This document shows positions 35,258 to 46,829 of a stretch of 64,000 nt of DNA, piece by piece. The notes under the pieces are model-generated. The model saw only the letters and a program-made list of their open reading frames with translations. It did not search any database and had not been told where the DNA came from. The stretch lies in NCBI GenBank assembly GCA_017591395.1, contig WEDG01000411.1:124001-188000 (forward strand), read 5' to 3'. The DNA comes from Schistocephalus solidus (lineage: Eukaryota; Platyhelminthes; Cestoda; Diphyllobothriidea; Diphyllobothriidae). How positions within the stretch are numbered: position 1 is the first letter of the stretch; every line of letters begins with the position of its first letter. Both the position numbers and the translations under genes were made by a program.

Positions 35258-35944
35258 AACGGAAGTTAAAATTCATGTACCACAATGCGCAAAGCATGTT
35301 ATCAAAGTTTAACGAGATGAATACCCATGTCTGTGATCTCTCACCAGACGAAATTTCCTTGACAGAAACCTGGTTGTCCTAACACGTGGACGACTGAGAG
35401 TTAACTAGACCTGGCTACCAGCTATTTAGAAGTGACCTGGAAAGGCGTAAGGTAGACGGCCTTTTGTCAGAAAAAAACAGAACAGTTTGCATGCAGCTCC
35501 GAAATTATTTGCCTCACTATAAAGGTGCCGAGATCACACAGCATTGCAGTCCTGACCATATACTGACCACCAAGAAGTGACTTCGAGGCTGACGCTCGCC
35601 TGTTAGAATAGCTGGAAAGATTTGCCTCTCGATCTGACGTCCTGATAATGGGCGACTACAATGCATCGCTTATTGACTGGAGTTCAGTATATGCATGCGG
35701 TCCAGAACTAGCTTTTAACCGACGTTTATTGGACATGACACGGAGGTCATTCCTCACTCAGCACGTCTTATTTCCAACGAGGGTGCGGGAGGGACAGCAG
35801 TCAAACTGTTTAGACCTGGTGTTTACGAAATCGCTAGATGGTATTGATGAGGTGCAATGTCTACCTCCCCTAGGTCGGAGTGACCACGTCGTACTTCACT
35901 GGGACCCACCAGCCCACCAGATTACGAAGAAATATTTGGCGTGG
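35258..35944 (+). pseudogene. EEP endonuclease remnant of the CR1-like LINE
   Basis: The first part reads K-F-M-Y-H-N-A-Q-S-M-L-S-K, the usual start of a LINE endonuclease, and continues to D-E-I-S-L-T-E-T-W-L-S (the T-E-T-W motif with catalytic Glu) at about 35350-35381. After several stops the frame recovers at 35648 with M-G-D-Y-N-A-S, corresponding to the G-D-F/Y-N motif, then ends with L-G-R-S-D-H-V-V-L, the S-D-H catalytic motif. The three catalytic motifs survive, but the middle 35400-35640 is full of stops. Confidence 0.8.
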
Positions 35945-36485
35945 TGACTTTGATTAAATGAAGACTCAACTCAACAACATCAACTGTGAATCAGCTTTTT
36001 CCGGCAATCTGGCCGAGGATTGGAAATGGTTCAGTGAGTTCTTTCATATTCGCCTCAGCAACCACTGTCCAATTTAACGTAAGATACTGGGTAACAGACC
36101 CCAATGCCTGATTCACACGGTGAAAAAGAAGTAAATAAAAAGCGAAGGTTGTGGAAGTAATCACTCGCTGATGAGATTCCTGTGTACATAAACGCACACA
36201 AACACAAAGAAACAAAGTTAATCGGCTTATCCTCTGGACTTCAATTAAGACCTGTTGAACCGTGCAGTGGAAAATCCGAAGTTTTTCAACAACTAAATTC
36301 GAAGGAGCACGCGTAAGAAAGACTCTGTTTCCTTACTAAATACTAGCGAAACCTTAGAGATAAGTGAGGTTGGAGCAAACGCGGACCAACTTTCAGAAAT
36401 TATTAAATCCATCTTACGAGTGAAAGTGCATTTACTCCTCCCGACAATGACTTTGATGAGTACCCAACAATAAAGGCTGTATCAT

Positions 36486-37486
36486 TTGACGAAGCAAATG
36501 TTCATAAAAGATCTGTTGGCTCTAAATCAGTCTAAATCACCGGGTCCAGATGATTTACCGCCAAAGTTACTAAATGAACTCGCTGCAGAACTGACCAAAC
36601 CGTTGTCCATGCTTTTCCAAACCACGTTTGAAGCCGGCAGGTTACTTGCTGATTGGAAATTTGCACGAATCATACCACTATATAAAGGTGGCAACAAGGG
36701 CTCCACAAATAAATACAGACCAATTAAACTCACCTCGATCTGCTGCAAAATCATGGAAAAAATATAAAGCGAGAGTTAATGCACTTCTTGGAGCAGCATT
36801 AATTATTATCCGATGCGTAGCATGGATTCCGAAGTGTCAGGTCTTGCGTAATGAACTTGCTCTATTGTTTGGAAAATTGTACTCGAGCAGTTGATGAAGT
36901 AAATGCGCTGCACGTAGGCTACATTGACTTTAAGAAGGCATTTAATAGTGTCCACCACCAGCGGCTTCTACACAAACTCAACCGAACAGGCATTTGGGGA
37001 AATCTCCTCAGATGGATCAAAAGCTTCTTATTTGGCCGATTTCAAACCATCCATGTCGGTAACCTGCAGTCGGCGGAGGTTGCGGTTGAAAGTGGTGTTC
37101 CCCAGGCCTCCGTTCTTGGCCCTACCCTGTTCATTTTGTACGACAACGACTGCGTCAATGAACTGGATTGTGATGTCGCCATGTTTGCGGATGATATTTA
37201 CCTATGCAGGGTCATGAGAACTACAGCTGACGTAAAGCATTTGCAGGAAAACCTAAACCGACTTAAACAATGGTCAAACGACTGGCTTTTGTGGTTCAAT
37301 GAGAACAAATGCAATATTCTACGAGTCGGTGGACCTTGCACTCCGAACCCCATGGATTACTGCCTGAATGGTAAACCATTGCAAGAAATTTACGCGCTGA
37401 ATGACTTGGGAGTGTGGATCTCGAGCTCCCTTCAACCCTCGCTGCAGTGTTCAAAGGTAACCAAGTCTGCGATGTCAGCTCTGTAA
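36486..37486 (+). pseudogene. Reverse transcriptase of the CR1-like LINE, broken
   Basis: Motifs in order: S-P-G-P-D-D-L-P near 36537-36560, a P-L-Y-K-G-G segment, then after a frame break Y-I-D-F-K-K-A-F (motif A) near 36920-36945, S-G-V-P-Q-A-S-V-L-G-P (motif B, with Ala for the usual Gly) near 37090-37125, and M-F-A-D-D-I-Y-L (active site) at about 37181-37204. The frame is broken between 36767 and 36851. It would copy element RNA at a nicked target. The polymerase core is otherwise well preserved, but the frame breaks make it non-functional. Confidence 0.9.
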
Positions 37487-37499
37487 CTTTCAAGCTGTT

Positions 37500-37964
37500 T
37501 TTCTCTGCCTTTGATTAAGACGGCTTTGCTTAAGTCTTTTGAACTTTTGTGTGGCCGCAATTTAAGTTTGCTATCCAATCTTGGAGACCCTGGACTGCGA
37601 AGGACCTCAATATCCTCGAACAGGTTCAAATGCGTGCAACCAAACTTGTGACTGGACAGGGTTCATTATTACCCTATGAAACCCGATTAGCTAAGCTTGA
37701 TCTCTTTCCCTTGAGTTACAGGCAGCTACGAGGTGACCCGATACAAACATTACGTATCATGTGTGGTCAGGACCGCCACCTGGTACCTATAGACTTCTTC
37801 CAGTTAGCAACAACCATGAACTTGAGAGGTCATCCACTCAAACTACGTGTGACTGGGCCAGACTGGACACAAGAAATCTCTCCAAGAGGGTGGTCAACGC
37901 TTGGAATGCTCTGCCTCGGGATGTTGTTTTGGCTGCTTCCGCTGAGCTATTTAAGAAAAAATGA
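37500..37964 (+). pseudogene. C-terminal region of the CR1-like LINE ORF2
   Basis: Reads [17 protein letters not shown] and R-A-T-K-L-V near 37580-37655, then Y-R-Q-L-R-G-D, the typical post-RT region of CR1-like elements. A frameshift near 37760-37900 moves the remaining match to the frame ending at 37964 ([10 protein letters not shown]). It lacks an RNase H domain, as expected for CR1. Confidence 0.8.
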
Positions 37965-38030
37965 CCAGTATAGCAGTGCCCACTATGGTACCACCAGATC
38001 TTAGTCACGTCACAGTTGAATTACAGTCTT

Positions 38031-39236
38031 ATTATTGCAATACTACTTTCTATATTTCAGAACCATTGGTAAAGCATTACGTTTTATCTCCAACTCATCA
38101 CATATGCCTCACTCCCGAGATTCTTGTTAGCAACAATTAAAAGTACTTATACTACTAATCATGTGAGTACACGTTTATGTTTAATCTTCTCGATTAGCCA
38201 ACGGCTGCTTATTTTCCGCACACTTATGTAAACCAGCTTTTTGGAATTTTCGTGATTTATCAGTGCGTTTTTAGCCATATTGTAACCAAGATGAGTTCAA
38301 AGGCATTTGCCTATCTTTCCCCTAATAAACTGAATCAAACCTGAGTTGGTAAATTATTATCAATTTATTTTGTTCATAAACATAATCTAACACATTAGTT
38401 ATTTTTAGTACGCGTCATGCGCAATAACTTGAAAAAATAGCTTGCAAACGCGACAATTCGGTTCAGCGGCAAAATACATGAACAACAATTGCTGTCTCAA
38501 GGTTTTAATTGAATGAAAATGCAGAAGGTGATTTTCTCGCTTTTAAGATAGGTAGTAGAGCTGGCGGGACGAGCAAAGGAAGGGACTATCAAAAGGTTCA
38601 CTCCACAGGGACTTGAGACTTTGAAAGCATTTTAATGTTGGTTATACGACTGTTATATAGGAAGCAGAAAGAACCGGACATGTGGTGGCGTCTAGAGGCT
38701 TGTTTCGTACGACCTTTTGAAAGGATCTCAAGAAGGAAAACCTCCATCTTAACAGCAAACGAAGGGAGTCATCTGCCGCTTCCGACATCGCAAAAGTCCA
38801 CAAGGAGCAATTTAATCGAATCTGGCTAGGAATCAAATACTCCTACCACCTTGTCCTAAATCCGGTTCTTTGGGATGACCGTTTTTCAGGAATTAACACA
38901 CCTATATTGACGAACCGAGTTTGACATTAAGAGGAGATGTTGGAAGTAAACTGGATTCTGATTTGTCGTCAAAAATTAACGAACAATGCAAGTACGGAAT
39001 CAATAAACACATTAACAATTTGAATGATAATAGTAGAAAACAGAGCATGAGATGCATCCATAAGTAAGCATGTCTGTAGGTTTTCTTGTCCCTGCACACG
39101 AAGAATGAATTTTAGTTCCAATCGGAGAACGGTTACGAGTCCACTCTGCCGGAAGCGACCGTCGTAGTGCGACCCAATCACACTCTGTAAACAAATAAGT
39201 GGACACTGTACCCCAGTCCCTGCGAAGGCGTCAAAG
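38031..39236 (-). other. 3' flank and possible 3' UTR of the galactosyltransferase gene
   Basis: Lies just downstream of the stop codon at 39237 when read on the minus strand. Candidate poly(A) signals on that strand are ATTAAA at 38816-38811 and 38636-38631, and AATAAA at 38369-38364. Which one is used cannot be told from sequence. Frames on both strands in this stretch (for example 39206-39012, 39099-38902, 38635-38829) show no domain. No other gene is seen. Confidence 0.35.
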
Positions 39237-39444
39237 CTAAGAATTCAGCCTCTGTTTATGAGGTCGCCGTCGGGTGGCGTTTCGCGGTTTGGCGTAGTCA
39301 AAGTCTCTGTAGGGGGGATGGAGATTGACGGATAGGAGGTAGTATAGTGAGCGATGCTGGAGTCCCTCCGTGACAATCGTATACCTGACGTGTTGATACC
39401 GGTCCTTTCGCCAGAGTTTTACAGCCCTGAAGTAGCGACGGTTT
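39237..39444 (-). CDS. Beta-1,4-galactosyltransferase family, last exon
   Basis: Final coding exon, 208 bases including stop TAG at 39239-39237. The acceptor is tgttttctacctatag before base 39444. Its first base completes an AGA codon begun by the previous exon, giving N-P-V-R then N-R-R-Y-F-R-A-V-K-L-W. It encodes the C-terminal part of the glycosyltransferase family 7 fold, including the Y-T-I-V-T-E-G-L and L-L-S-V-N-L strands that correspond to D-G-L-N-S-L and V-D-L in relatives. It ends in a basic tail (R-R-R-P-H-K-Q-R) with one N-A-T sequon. The reading frame joins without shift to the upstream exon. Confidence 0.85.
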
Positions 39445-39874
39445 CTATAGGTAGAAAACACATAAAATTAATTTTTTGGCAAGGATATGATATATAGTGT
39501 GGGTCATTGACACCTAACCCGTCGGATGTATATTACGGAATATGTGGTAATATGGGCTTAAATGGTGGGGTCTTCGGACGCAGGCCCCTAAACCTAACCT
39601 TAACTGCAACCTAAATCTTAACTTTCACCCCACCCCAACCCTAACCGAAAGAATAACTAAATCAAATAACGACTACTTAAATAAATATAGTAGCGAGTCC
39701 TGTGAATTAATTACACTCCAAATAAATACCATATCCTCGCCGTTCTTAATAGAAAAGGAGACCATTAGGATACACAAAAAGATATCTCTAGGGCTCCTTG
39801 AAGTCTTGCTTCAATCACAGAAACAACAGTACTCTAGTTATGTCTGAAACCTTTAGGCATTCTGTGTTTCTCAC

Positions 39875-40102
39875 CTCACCGGGTTCGGCTTGTTTCCACT
39901 CTCGTGTTTGTGCTTGAGCATGGTGTAACGAGCGAAGGCGAAGTCTCGCCGGTGGAGAGGCAGACCGGCTATACCCAGTCGCGCACTCATGTCATCATCC
40001 TCCCGGCCCCAGCTGTAGTAGGTATTTGCGTATCCATGGACACGTCGAAAGTGGTAGGGAGTCATGGCGACTGCACCACCAAAGGAAGTGGAATAAAAGA
40101 GT
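39875..40102 (-). CDS. Beta-1,4-galactosyltransferase family, exon with flexible loop
   Basis: A 228-base exon with acceptor tttatttccaacag before 40102 and donor AG|GTGAGA at 39875/39874. It supplies F-G-G-A-V-A-M, equivalent to F-G-G-V-S-A-L in relatives, then the loop Y-Y-S-W-G-R-E-D-D-D (39991-40020) and the second metal site M-L-K-H (39910-39921). The E-D-D-D acids are needed for catalysis and donor binding in this family, and the Trp of the loop closes on the sugar nucleotide. The usual W-G-W-G-G-E-D-D-D is changed at three places (Y, S, R). A Penelope-like fragment starts within about 100 bases of the acceptor. The enzyme family acts in the Golgi lumen. Confidence 0.92.
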
Positions 40103-40204
40103 CTGTTGGAAATAAAGGGGTCTGATCATTCTTCAGCAATAGGTAACTCGCCGCACTTAACATAAATAAGTTTTACAATATGAATTGCCAACGAGTAGTA
40201 CCAT

Positions 40205-40420
40205 AGGTTTTCTCAAAATAACAGCACGTTAAATGTGTAGTTCTCTTTTGACAACCAGCTATACAGACAAATAGACTGCCTTACTATGGGCTGGACACTT
40301 GGACGTCTTCTAGCCGATGTCTTTATGGGCAAGCTAGAGAAATTTTAGCTAAGCGGACAGATCAATAAGCTAAGACACAACGGCCGATACGTCGACGACA
40401 TCTTTGCAATTGTCACAGAA
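40205..40420 (+). pseudogene. Penelope-like element, end of reverse transcriptase
   Basis: Plus-strand frame through 40250 reads F-S-F-D-N-Q-L-Y-R-Q-I-D, then M-G-W-T-L-G and L-L-A-D-V-F-M-G-K-L, matching the region before the active site in Penelope-like reverse transcriptases. The active site R-Y-V-D-D-I-F-A-I follows, with YVDD at 40388-40399. There are in-frame stops at 40238 and 40337 and a frameshift near 40421. Everything upstream of this part of the polymerase is missing, so the copy is 5'-truncated, typical for these elements. It is antisense to the host gene and sits inside its large intron. Confidence 0.85.
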
Positions 40421-41334
40421 GAAAAAATGTAGACGAACTCTTAAACACTGTAATTCAAGTACATCTGTCCATCGAATTCACGTTGGAGATGGAAAGAGCA
40501 GGTTCGCTCCCTTTCTTAGATGTCCTTCTAAGCAGAAGACCTGACGGCAGCATCCAAAGGAGCGTTAATCGAAAGAAAACCTGGTCTGGGCAATATACGA
40601 ACTTTGGCAGTTTCGTACCTCTCCAACAGAAACGCAGTCTAGTCCGTTGCTTAGCGCAAAGGGCTAGAAAAATTTGCTCGACAGATAGTATCGAGGAGGA
40701 GCTTGGGAAGATCCAGAACCTACTTCGAGAGAATGGATACCCTGATCGGTTTATTACAAAGCATCTTGTCGCAAGACCCGTGAAACCTGTCAAGGTTACT
40801 GTAGAAAAGAAAACTCTATTCCTCAAAGTGCACTTTCAAGGGGATGCGGCTAGTGAACTCCTGAAAAGACGCCTAAACCAAGCCGTTAAACAAACGTTCT
40901 CAGCAGCGAAACTCCAGATAGTGTTTTCAGCCAACCCTCTTTTACGAGGCGAAGGTAAGGATAGGTTGCCAGTTCAGACCACCTCAATGTGCATTTACTC
41001 ATTTACATGCTCCTGTGGAACAGGTTATATTGGTCGCACGAGTTGGCGCCTATCCAAAAGAATAAGAGAACACCTCCCAGCATGGCTGAGCAAAGGGGAA
41101 GTCAAGAGCATAAAAAGCGCCATCCTTGCGCATCTTGTTGACACTGGGCATAGTGTGAAACCCAGTGAAGCTTTCCGTGTAATTTATAAGGTCCCACCAA
41201 ACTACCCCAAGCCAGTGGGTCAACGTCTACTAGCCGCAGCAGAAGCGACTGCCATTAGGTTGAAGAAGCTGGTCTTGTGCGCACAAAAGTACCTCGTACA
41301 AGCTCCGCGCTTAACTTGGCCAACGGCCGCTTAA
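40421..41334 (+). pseudogene. Penelope-like element, RT thumb and GIY-YIG endonuclease
   Basis: After the frameshift, a frame of about 300 codons stays open to TAA at 41332. It begins with I-E-F-T-L-E-M-E and L-P-F-L-D-V-L, the region after YVDD in Penelope-like elements. Counting from ATG 40483, residues 170-197 form the GIY-YIG nuclease core: C-I-Y-S-F-T-C-S-C-G-T-G then Y-I-G-R-T-S-W-R-L-S and R-E-H. The three cysteines, the Y-I-G, the Arg and the Glu/His are all kept. This endonuclease nicks target DNA for insertion. The upstream stops mean the polypeptide is not made intact, but the C-terminal domain shows little decay. Confidence 0.88.
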
Positions 41335-41975
41335 CTGCATACATTCTCCCGCGCCATCTCTTTCCTCCCCCTTCCCCTGGAACTGTTCTACCAAACACTC
41401 ACAGCCGCTTATCATACTGTTTCTTATCACTGTTTCTTATCATCTTCCCCCTATGCACATCTCTCAGACAGCCCACACAAATGGACGAATATTATCGATT
41501 TCCTGTTTTTAAATTTCTACTACGTTCCAACGTTTCCCTTTAACTGTACTGGCCTGACGAGCAGTTATCGAAAGCAACGCGTATGCTCGCCACGTCGTCT
41601 TTTGAATAAAAAAATTGCCAGACCTTTAAACTTTGAAAGTTGCCTTAGTCATTCACCACGTCATTTTAAACCACATCGACCTATGACTGGATGCTGGCTG
41701 AAAAACATACAGGAAGGAGTACAAGACAAAGACAAGGAAGACTGGGGTAACCACTCCTGGTATATTGCTCCGAGGACTCTAGATTGAAGCTCAATGCACA
41801 ACAGGACGAGCATTTCGCGCAACCTGGTCGGTAAACGCAACTTCCTGCGATAATGAAGTTTATATTATCGATTACCAAAGAAGAGTATTTAAGGCCACAT
41901 GGCACACGGGGCTCCCTATACCCATGATCTACCCATTCACATCCACTTACGCCCCAACCCTAACACAACCCCCAA
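41335..41975. other. 3' end of the Penelope-like element and short repeat fragments
   Basis: Contains pyrimidine-rich sequence after the element's stop, then ttgccagacctttaaactttgaaagttgcc at 41615-41645, which recurs at 47210-47240, and a SINE tail fragment (gacaaagacaaggaagactgg) at about 41726-41746. A short ccaaccctaacacaacccccaacc tract precedes the next inverted repeat. Confidence 0.5.
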
Positions 41976-43398
41976 CCTCGCTCCTCTCCCCAAAAAGATC
42001 GATTTTCGAACTGCATCATCGTGGTGAGAATTAACGACGGATAGTTGTGCGGTTTCCTACAGATGGATCGTGCCCTTCATCATATTGGTAGTCCGGTCTT
42101 CCAGAGAAGATGCGTTCTTGCCTTTACCGTAAGTGGCGTGCGTTTCATGGAATCTTAACCGAGCAGCTTCTGCACTGGATCTCCGATTGGAAGGAATTAC
42201 TCAGGCGAACTTATCATACTGATTTCTATTGTACCTAATACCAAGATATTTCAGCCAGGTCATCTGACATGGGAGTGAAATAGAGTCCACATCCAGAAGG
42301 AGTCATTGCCGCGTAACTCTCCGTCCTGAGAGGACTGAGGTGGTAGTCTTCGAAGCCACGACTTTTAGTTCCTCAAGATAGTTTCAAAGTGTTTTAGATT
42401 TTCATTGCGAAGAATGCGCTTAAGTGCCGTGGGAATGAATTACATAGAGTGGACCTCATTCATTCTTCCTTTCCCAACCGATGACGTGTATCTGCGCTGA
42501 CTCCGAACAACCTGGAGCTTCACGAAAGCTGATGTACCGTCCTCGCCGCGTCTGATATGTATAACTGCACAGGAAATCAGTCAGTTGACTATGGTAGTCA
42601 ACAAGGGACTTTTCGCCTCGGTCCATGTAGCTTTTCGTACACGTGATGCCTATCTGCCTTCTTGACTTACACCGGTAGGTGGTTTCTTACGTCTTTCGAT
42701 TCGCTTAAAGTACGATCAGATGTTAGCTTGCCTGTCATTGGCATGAATAAAACCTATCCGGTGAACAGAATTTGCCCATTCGCAATTCATTTTTAATGGG
42801 GTTAACACGATCTCAGACCTCCTAATTGGGTGCCTTCAGTTACGAAATAAAGTCGAGTACATAGCTCATGAGGAGTTAACCAAAATTCTGAAATGTGCTT
42901 TCGGTTTCCGGAGATAACTTAAAGGAGAAAAAATCCAGGCGGCAAAACTGACTAAGTTCTCGAAGGGTATTTGTCGTTTCAAAAAAACTTTGTAATTATG
43001 AAATCCCTAGAGATCGTAGCTGACATTCAAGTGTCATCGTATCTGTCCGTTTATTCTCTTCATGAGGAGTACAACATAGGCCACGTCCAATGCAAAATTT
43101 ATGAGGCTTAAGGTATCTTTTAAATGGCGTAGAACATATACAGGTGTAGGCTGGAAACCCTAAACACAAATGTAACGGGACATCGGGCTCAAAATGTTTA
43201 GGGAATAGGTTTGAAATCTCAACGGAGTTACAAGAGGAGGAATCAGATTCAACAAAGTTAGTTTCTGAGTGAATGGAAAGTAGCGAATAAGCAAAGGATC
43301 CCGAAAAAATAGTTTGAAAACATTTACTAAATAAGTTACGAAACCAGCGGTATTATCGCGATGGGTAAAATATACACATGAACTGCATCATTGTCAGA
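41976..43398 (+). repeat. Left arm of 1.42-kb inverted repeat
   Basis: Begins cctcgctcctctccccaaaa and ends atgaactgcatcattgt. Reverse complement is 47298-48720, of the same 1,423-base length to within my reading. Differences by eye are few single bases and one or two short indels. The spacer is 3.9 kb and contains the right copy of the 1.86-kb repeat. No open frame with a known domain is present. A long fold-back mobile element or a recent inverted duplication are both possible. Confidence 0.88.
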
Positions 43399-44731
43399 AA
43401 AATTCAATGTAACGTTTTCTTTCCTTATTTTCTAGTTAAAACACCATATGCGAAAAGTGTACTATACAAGTTACCATGCATGTTTAGGGCTCATTTTTGG
43501 CTGACAGAACAAGGAAGGATTTTTTTCAAATCTGAGCATCGGTATTGAGGGGCTACTTTGCCCTCACATACATTCACAGGGTGGTTTTGAAGGGCATTCG
43601 GTTCTGAAATATTCAAACGGGCTTCACCTGGGAACAGCTGACATAGCCTGTGGTTTCCATGAAAGCCCCATCGTCTCACCATCGTCTAAAGAAGCGGGAA
43701 CAGAAACACGATCACCAGCATTGCTTTAAGAAGAAAGGTCTTTTTCAAACCACAACTACTGTTTTATTTCGAGAAAACGAAATGCAGCAGGTACGTAAAC
43801 TAAAAGGATGCTGGTTGCTACCCAGAACGCTTGCCAGAATTTTAAAGTGCCTGCTTACGCAAGCAGGAATTTTTTCCGTGTAGCCGCGCTCGCTCGCGGC
43901 CAGACGGAACTGAAATGACCCTTGAATGGAGCTAATCTTCGATCAACCATGTGCACTAACCTTGGTTTCAGCGAAGTTCGCTTATGGGTTTCTGGTGTTC
44001 ATCTGCGCCTTGCCCATGAGCATACAGAACTATCATAAAATATAAGTAGTTTCAATCTAGAGATTTTCAAGTTTGCGACTATTTTGTTTATTTTGATTGA
44101 AAGCGTCAAAGTTTCCCATGTTTCAAGTAAAAAAGTCAGTTAGCAAACATCCGTTGCCGTAGGCCTTTAGATTAGTGTGCTGTTGCCTGGGCAATAATTT
44201 GTAAGGCTTATTTGGCGTCAACCGGATGGTTCATCTCGATTAAATATGCAAGTATTTAACTTGAAATCGAGCGATTTTCCCCTTTACCTAGGCAGGCAGT
44301 TATGTGTTCGCCATACTCTTTTCTCCAGACGCCTCATTGTTCGGCAAATGCATCCTGCTTCACAGGAGCAGGTAAATGAATAAATACACATCGATGTGGC
44401 CTGCAACGGTAGTCGGTCTTTATCTCCAACCTTATGAGGGTGGAGTTTGCGAAGAATACGCACAAGTTTGCCACCTGGAAAACACTAGCGATAGCTATAC
44501 TTAGACCGAATCTCACTTATGCACTACTTACGGGGTGATCACACGAAGAATTCCTCATCCTGTTGAAACGCATATCCAAAGAGTCCCATTGGAATAGAAA
44601 AACACTATCTAGCCGGATGAGAAAGGTTACCGGGACGTGGTCTTTTTCAACTCAGCCCCGTTGTGAGACAATCAGGAGATTCACTCGTTATTCCATTGAA
44701 AAATTAATCAGTTTAGTGGGTCACACACGAA
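43399..44731. other. Spacer DNA, no gene recognised
   Basis: Between the left inverted-repeat arm and the 1.86-kb repeat. Short frames on both strands (43491-43682 minus, 43650-43883 plus, 44334-44516 minus, 44563-44748 plus) show no domain. No repeat partner was found in the window. Confidence 0.4.
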
Positions 44732-46588
44732 AAACTGCCGTCAAATAGGGTATCTAACGAATGAGGATGCCTACTTTCCTCTGCGACTCAGGTCACTAGC
44801 GAGATAATCAATGGAAGGATTCGTCACTCTGTTAAAAAAGCACTTTGACGAGATCTGCGTAAAGACTGTAACAAAGGGCAGTGGCGCATTAAAAAATGTT
44901 TCATTGTCATAAAGGTTGACTAAAATAAAGTTGTCAGTTTATCTGCCAAACGCTCATCTTTTAATCCTAGAGGTATGCATCCATCATACACGGGTTTTCT
45001 GACGCTGCGTGTGCTACCACACCCTGCCGGTTTATTAAAAAGAGCACTCCTGTGCCCACTCCTGCGAGCACTCTAACGTGCATTTTCAAGGAAGTTTTGA
45101 ACTGGGTTATCTCGGAAACATCAAAGCTAAATTTTCAACCAAGTGTGCGCAAATATTTTGCTGAGAAACATCCCTGACATCCTAATAAAAGCACTCAAAA
45201 TGGCAGCGCGGTAAATGAGTGCAGTTATATGTAAAATTGTACTACAGTGAGGAAAGGGATGAGTAATTTGCTTGATGAGGTCATTTCAAAGGGTTTTCCC
45301 GGTGCGGAGGAGAGACCAATAGGGAGTACATTTGGTAATATAAACCGGTAAGTGTAGAACTGCGAGCAGTTATCCAACGAATAGTAATCGACTTCGGCTA
45401 GGGTAACTGCAGAATGTGCAGAAGGTTCCTTTGCGCGTACTGTGCCATTTCGCATGGTGGTATCGTCACCGCCTCCTTTCTTTAGCTGGTAGTAGCTGCC
45501 ACGAGAAGTTCCGGCAGTTCGTCAGCTCTGCACACACGGGCGTTGTTAAGTTACTGTGTCAGTTAGAGGGGTAGGCAGTGAATACGAAAATGCACAATTT
45601 TGCCTCGGTCGACACCGAGTCCTTGCTTACAGAACTGGCTCCGTAGGGAACTCTACCCGGGGTCATTAGGGGGCAGCCAGGTAGGCTAACTGTTCCAAGT
45701 GAACAGTGCTCCTATTAGCACTCCCTGTACCATGCTTTGTCATCTGGTGAACATAACGACCAGGATCCACCAGCCAGTCAGTGAATACTGTTCACTTTCG
45801 GGATGAGTGACACAGCATCAGTATAGATAAAATGCTATAAATGGGTTCGCTTCTTATTTCTCTGCCTCGTCTAGTGTGTTACTTGCGTTAACCGGTCAGG
45901 TTTCGGTAAATGCTCATCTCGCTCTGCCTTGGCACCAAATCTGCAGCCTACGAGGGTACGCAGTCACATAACAATCCCCATTTATGCAAGAAGGAGTGCA
46001 GGCAACGAGAATAGAGGCTGGAATGATCATGTTCACAGTTTCGTAGCCGTCGTCAGTCCGCCAAACCTCATCCCACTTATGCGGGACTTGTTCTGACGGT
46101 GGTTAGTGAGGTATTACTGACCACCCACTTTGTCAGTAATCCACTGTGCTTCAATGCTTTTCGCTATGCGACTGTCTGAGGGCTCTAGGTTAAGCAATAG
46201 GTGCAACGGGATGAATATTTGTCGTACCACGATCGGTGAGGGCACTTCCCAAGGATTTTTCCCGAGCGGTGAAACCATGGCTAGTTGGTATAGCCAAGTT
46301 AAAATATCAGGTTTTATGAACGTTTGGTTGCTGACGACGGCTGACAAGCCCGGAACGGCCATGCATTTGTCTCTGACATACTCCCTTCTGTACTAGATGA
46401 TACTCCCTCCTTTTTTTCGGCTCACCCTATCATCTCTCGAAGCCTCTTCCCTCATCATCGAACAGGTAGGCACCTATTCAAACGTATGCAATAGCACCAT
46501 CCTGACTGGCTCAATCAAAGTATGACAAAGTTAATCTCTAACCCACCTGATGCTCAACGGGTTGTCAACGGCCACGGAGCAGAGGTCA
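44732..46588 (-). repeat. 1.86-kb sequence, right copy (inverted)
   Basis: Reverse complement of 13840-15714. Starts aaactgccgtcaaatagggt and ends cggccacggagcagaggtca. The whole copy lies in the spacer of the 1.42-kb inverted repeat and inside the large host intron. It carries the SINE-body fragment acgacggctgacaagcccgg at about 46333-46352. Confidence 0.85.
45225..45455 (-). other. Uninterrupted 76-residue frame inside the repeat
   Basis: Start at 45455, stop at 45227-45225. The partner at 14991-15221 has the same length with one internal stop. Differences between the two include substitutions in the middle (I-L-P-N-V-L-P-I-G versus P-N-K-V-P-F-G-I) but the ends are the same. There is no recognisable domain. 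It is on the same strand as the host gene but has no splice-site support as an exon of it. Confidence 0.25.
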
Positions 46589-46829
46589 AAAAAAGCCCCT
46601 CGAGTAATCTACCAAACATCGGAGAGACGCCTCAAGGTCCTGCGTCAGCTGACACTTGAAACGGTTAAGGTGGTAGTCACACGTTTAGCCGACCCAGCCT
46701 TGTGTTCGCATTCGCTCAAACCCCCTAGTTGCCCGGACCCAATGTGGGAGACCCAGGTTGGCCGTATCTTCATGCTACCATGTCATGGACAGCATACGAT
46801 GTGTGATAAGTAGCATGAACCGTCATCCA

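Larger units (their letters stand above)
35176..38030 (+). mobile_element. Decayed CR1/Jockey-type LINE
   Basis: Endonuclease remnants (35258-35944), a reverse transcriptase (36486-37486) and a CR1-type C-terminal region (37500-37964) lie in order on the plus strand, interrupted by stops and frameshifts. The layout EEP-RT and the motif spelling place it in the CR1/Jockey group, distinct from the element at 50-54 kb. It lies about 1.2 kb beyond the stop codon of the galactosyltransferase gene, pointing toward it from the opposite strand. The 3' end is not precisely defined; no poly(A) tail was seen. Confidence 0.8.
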
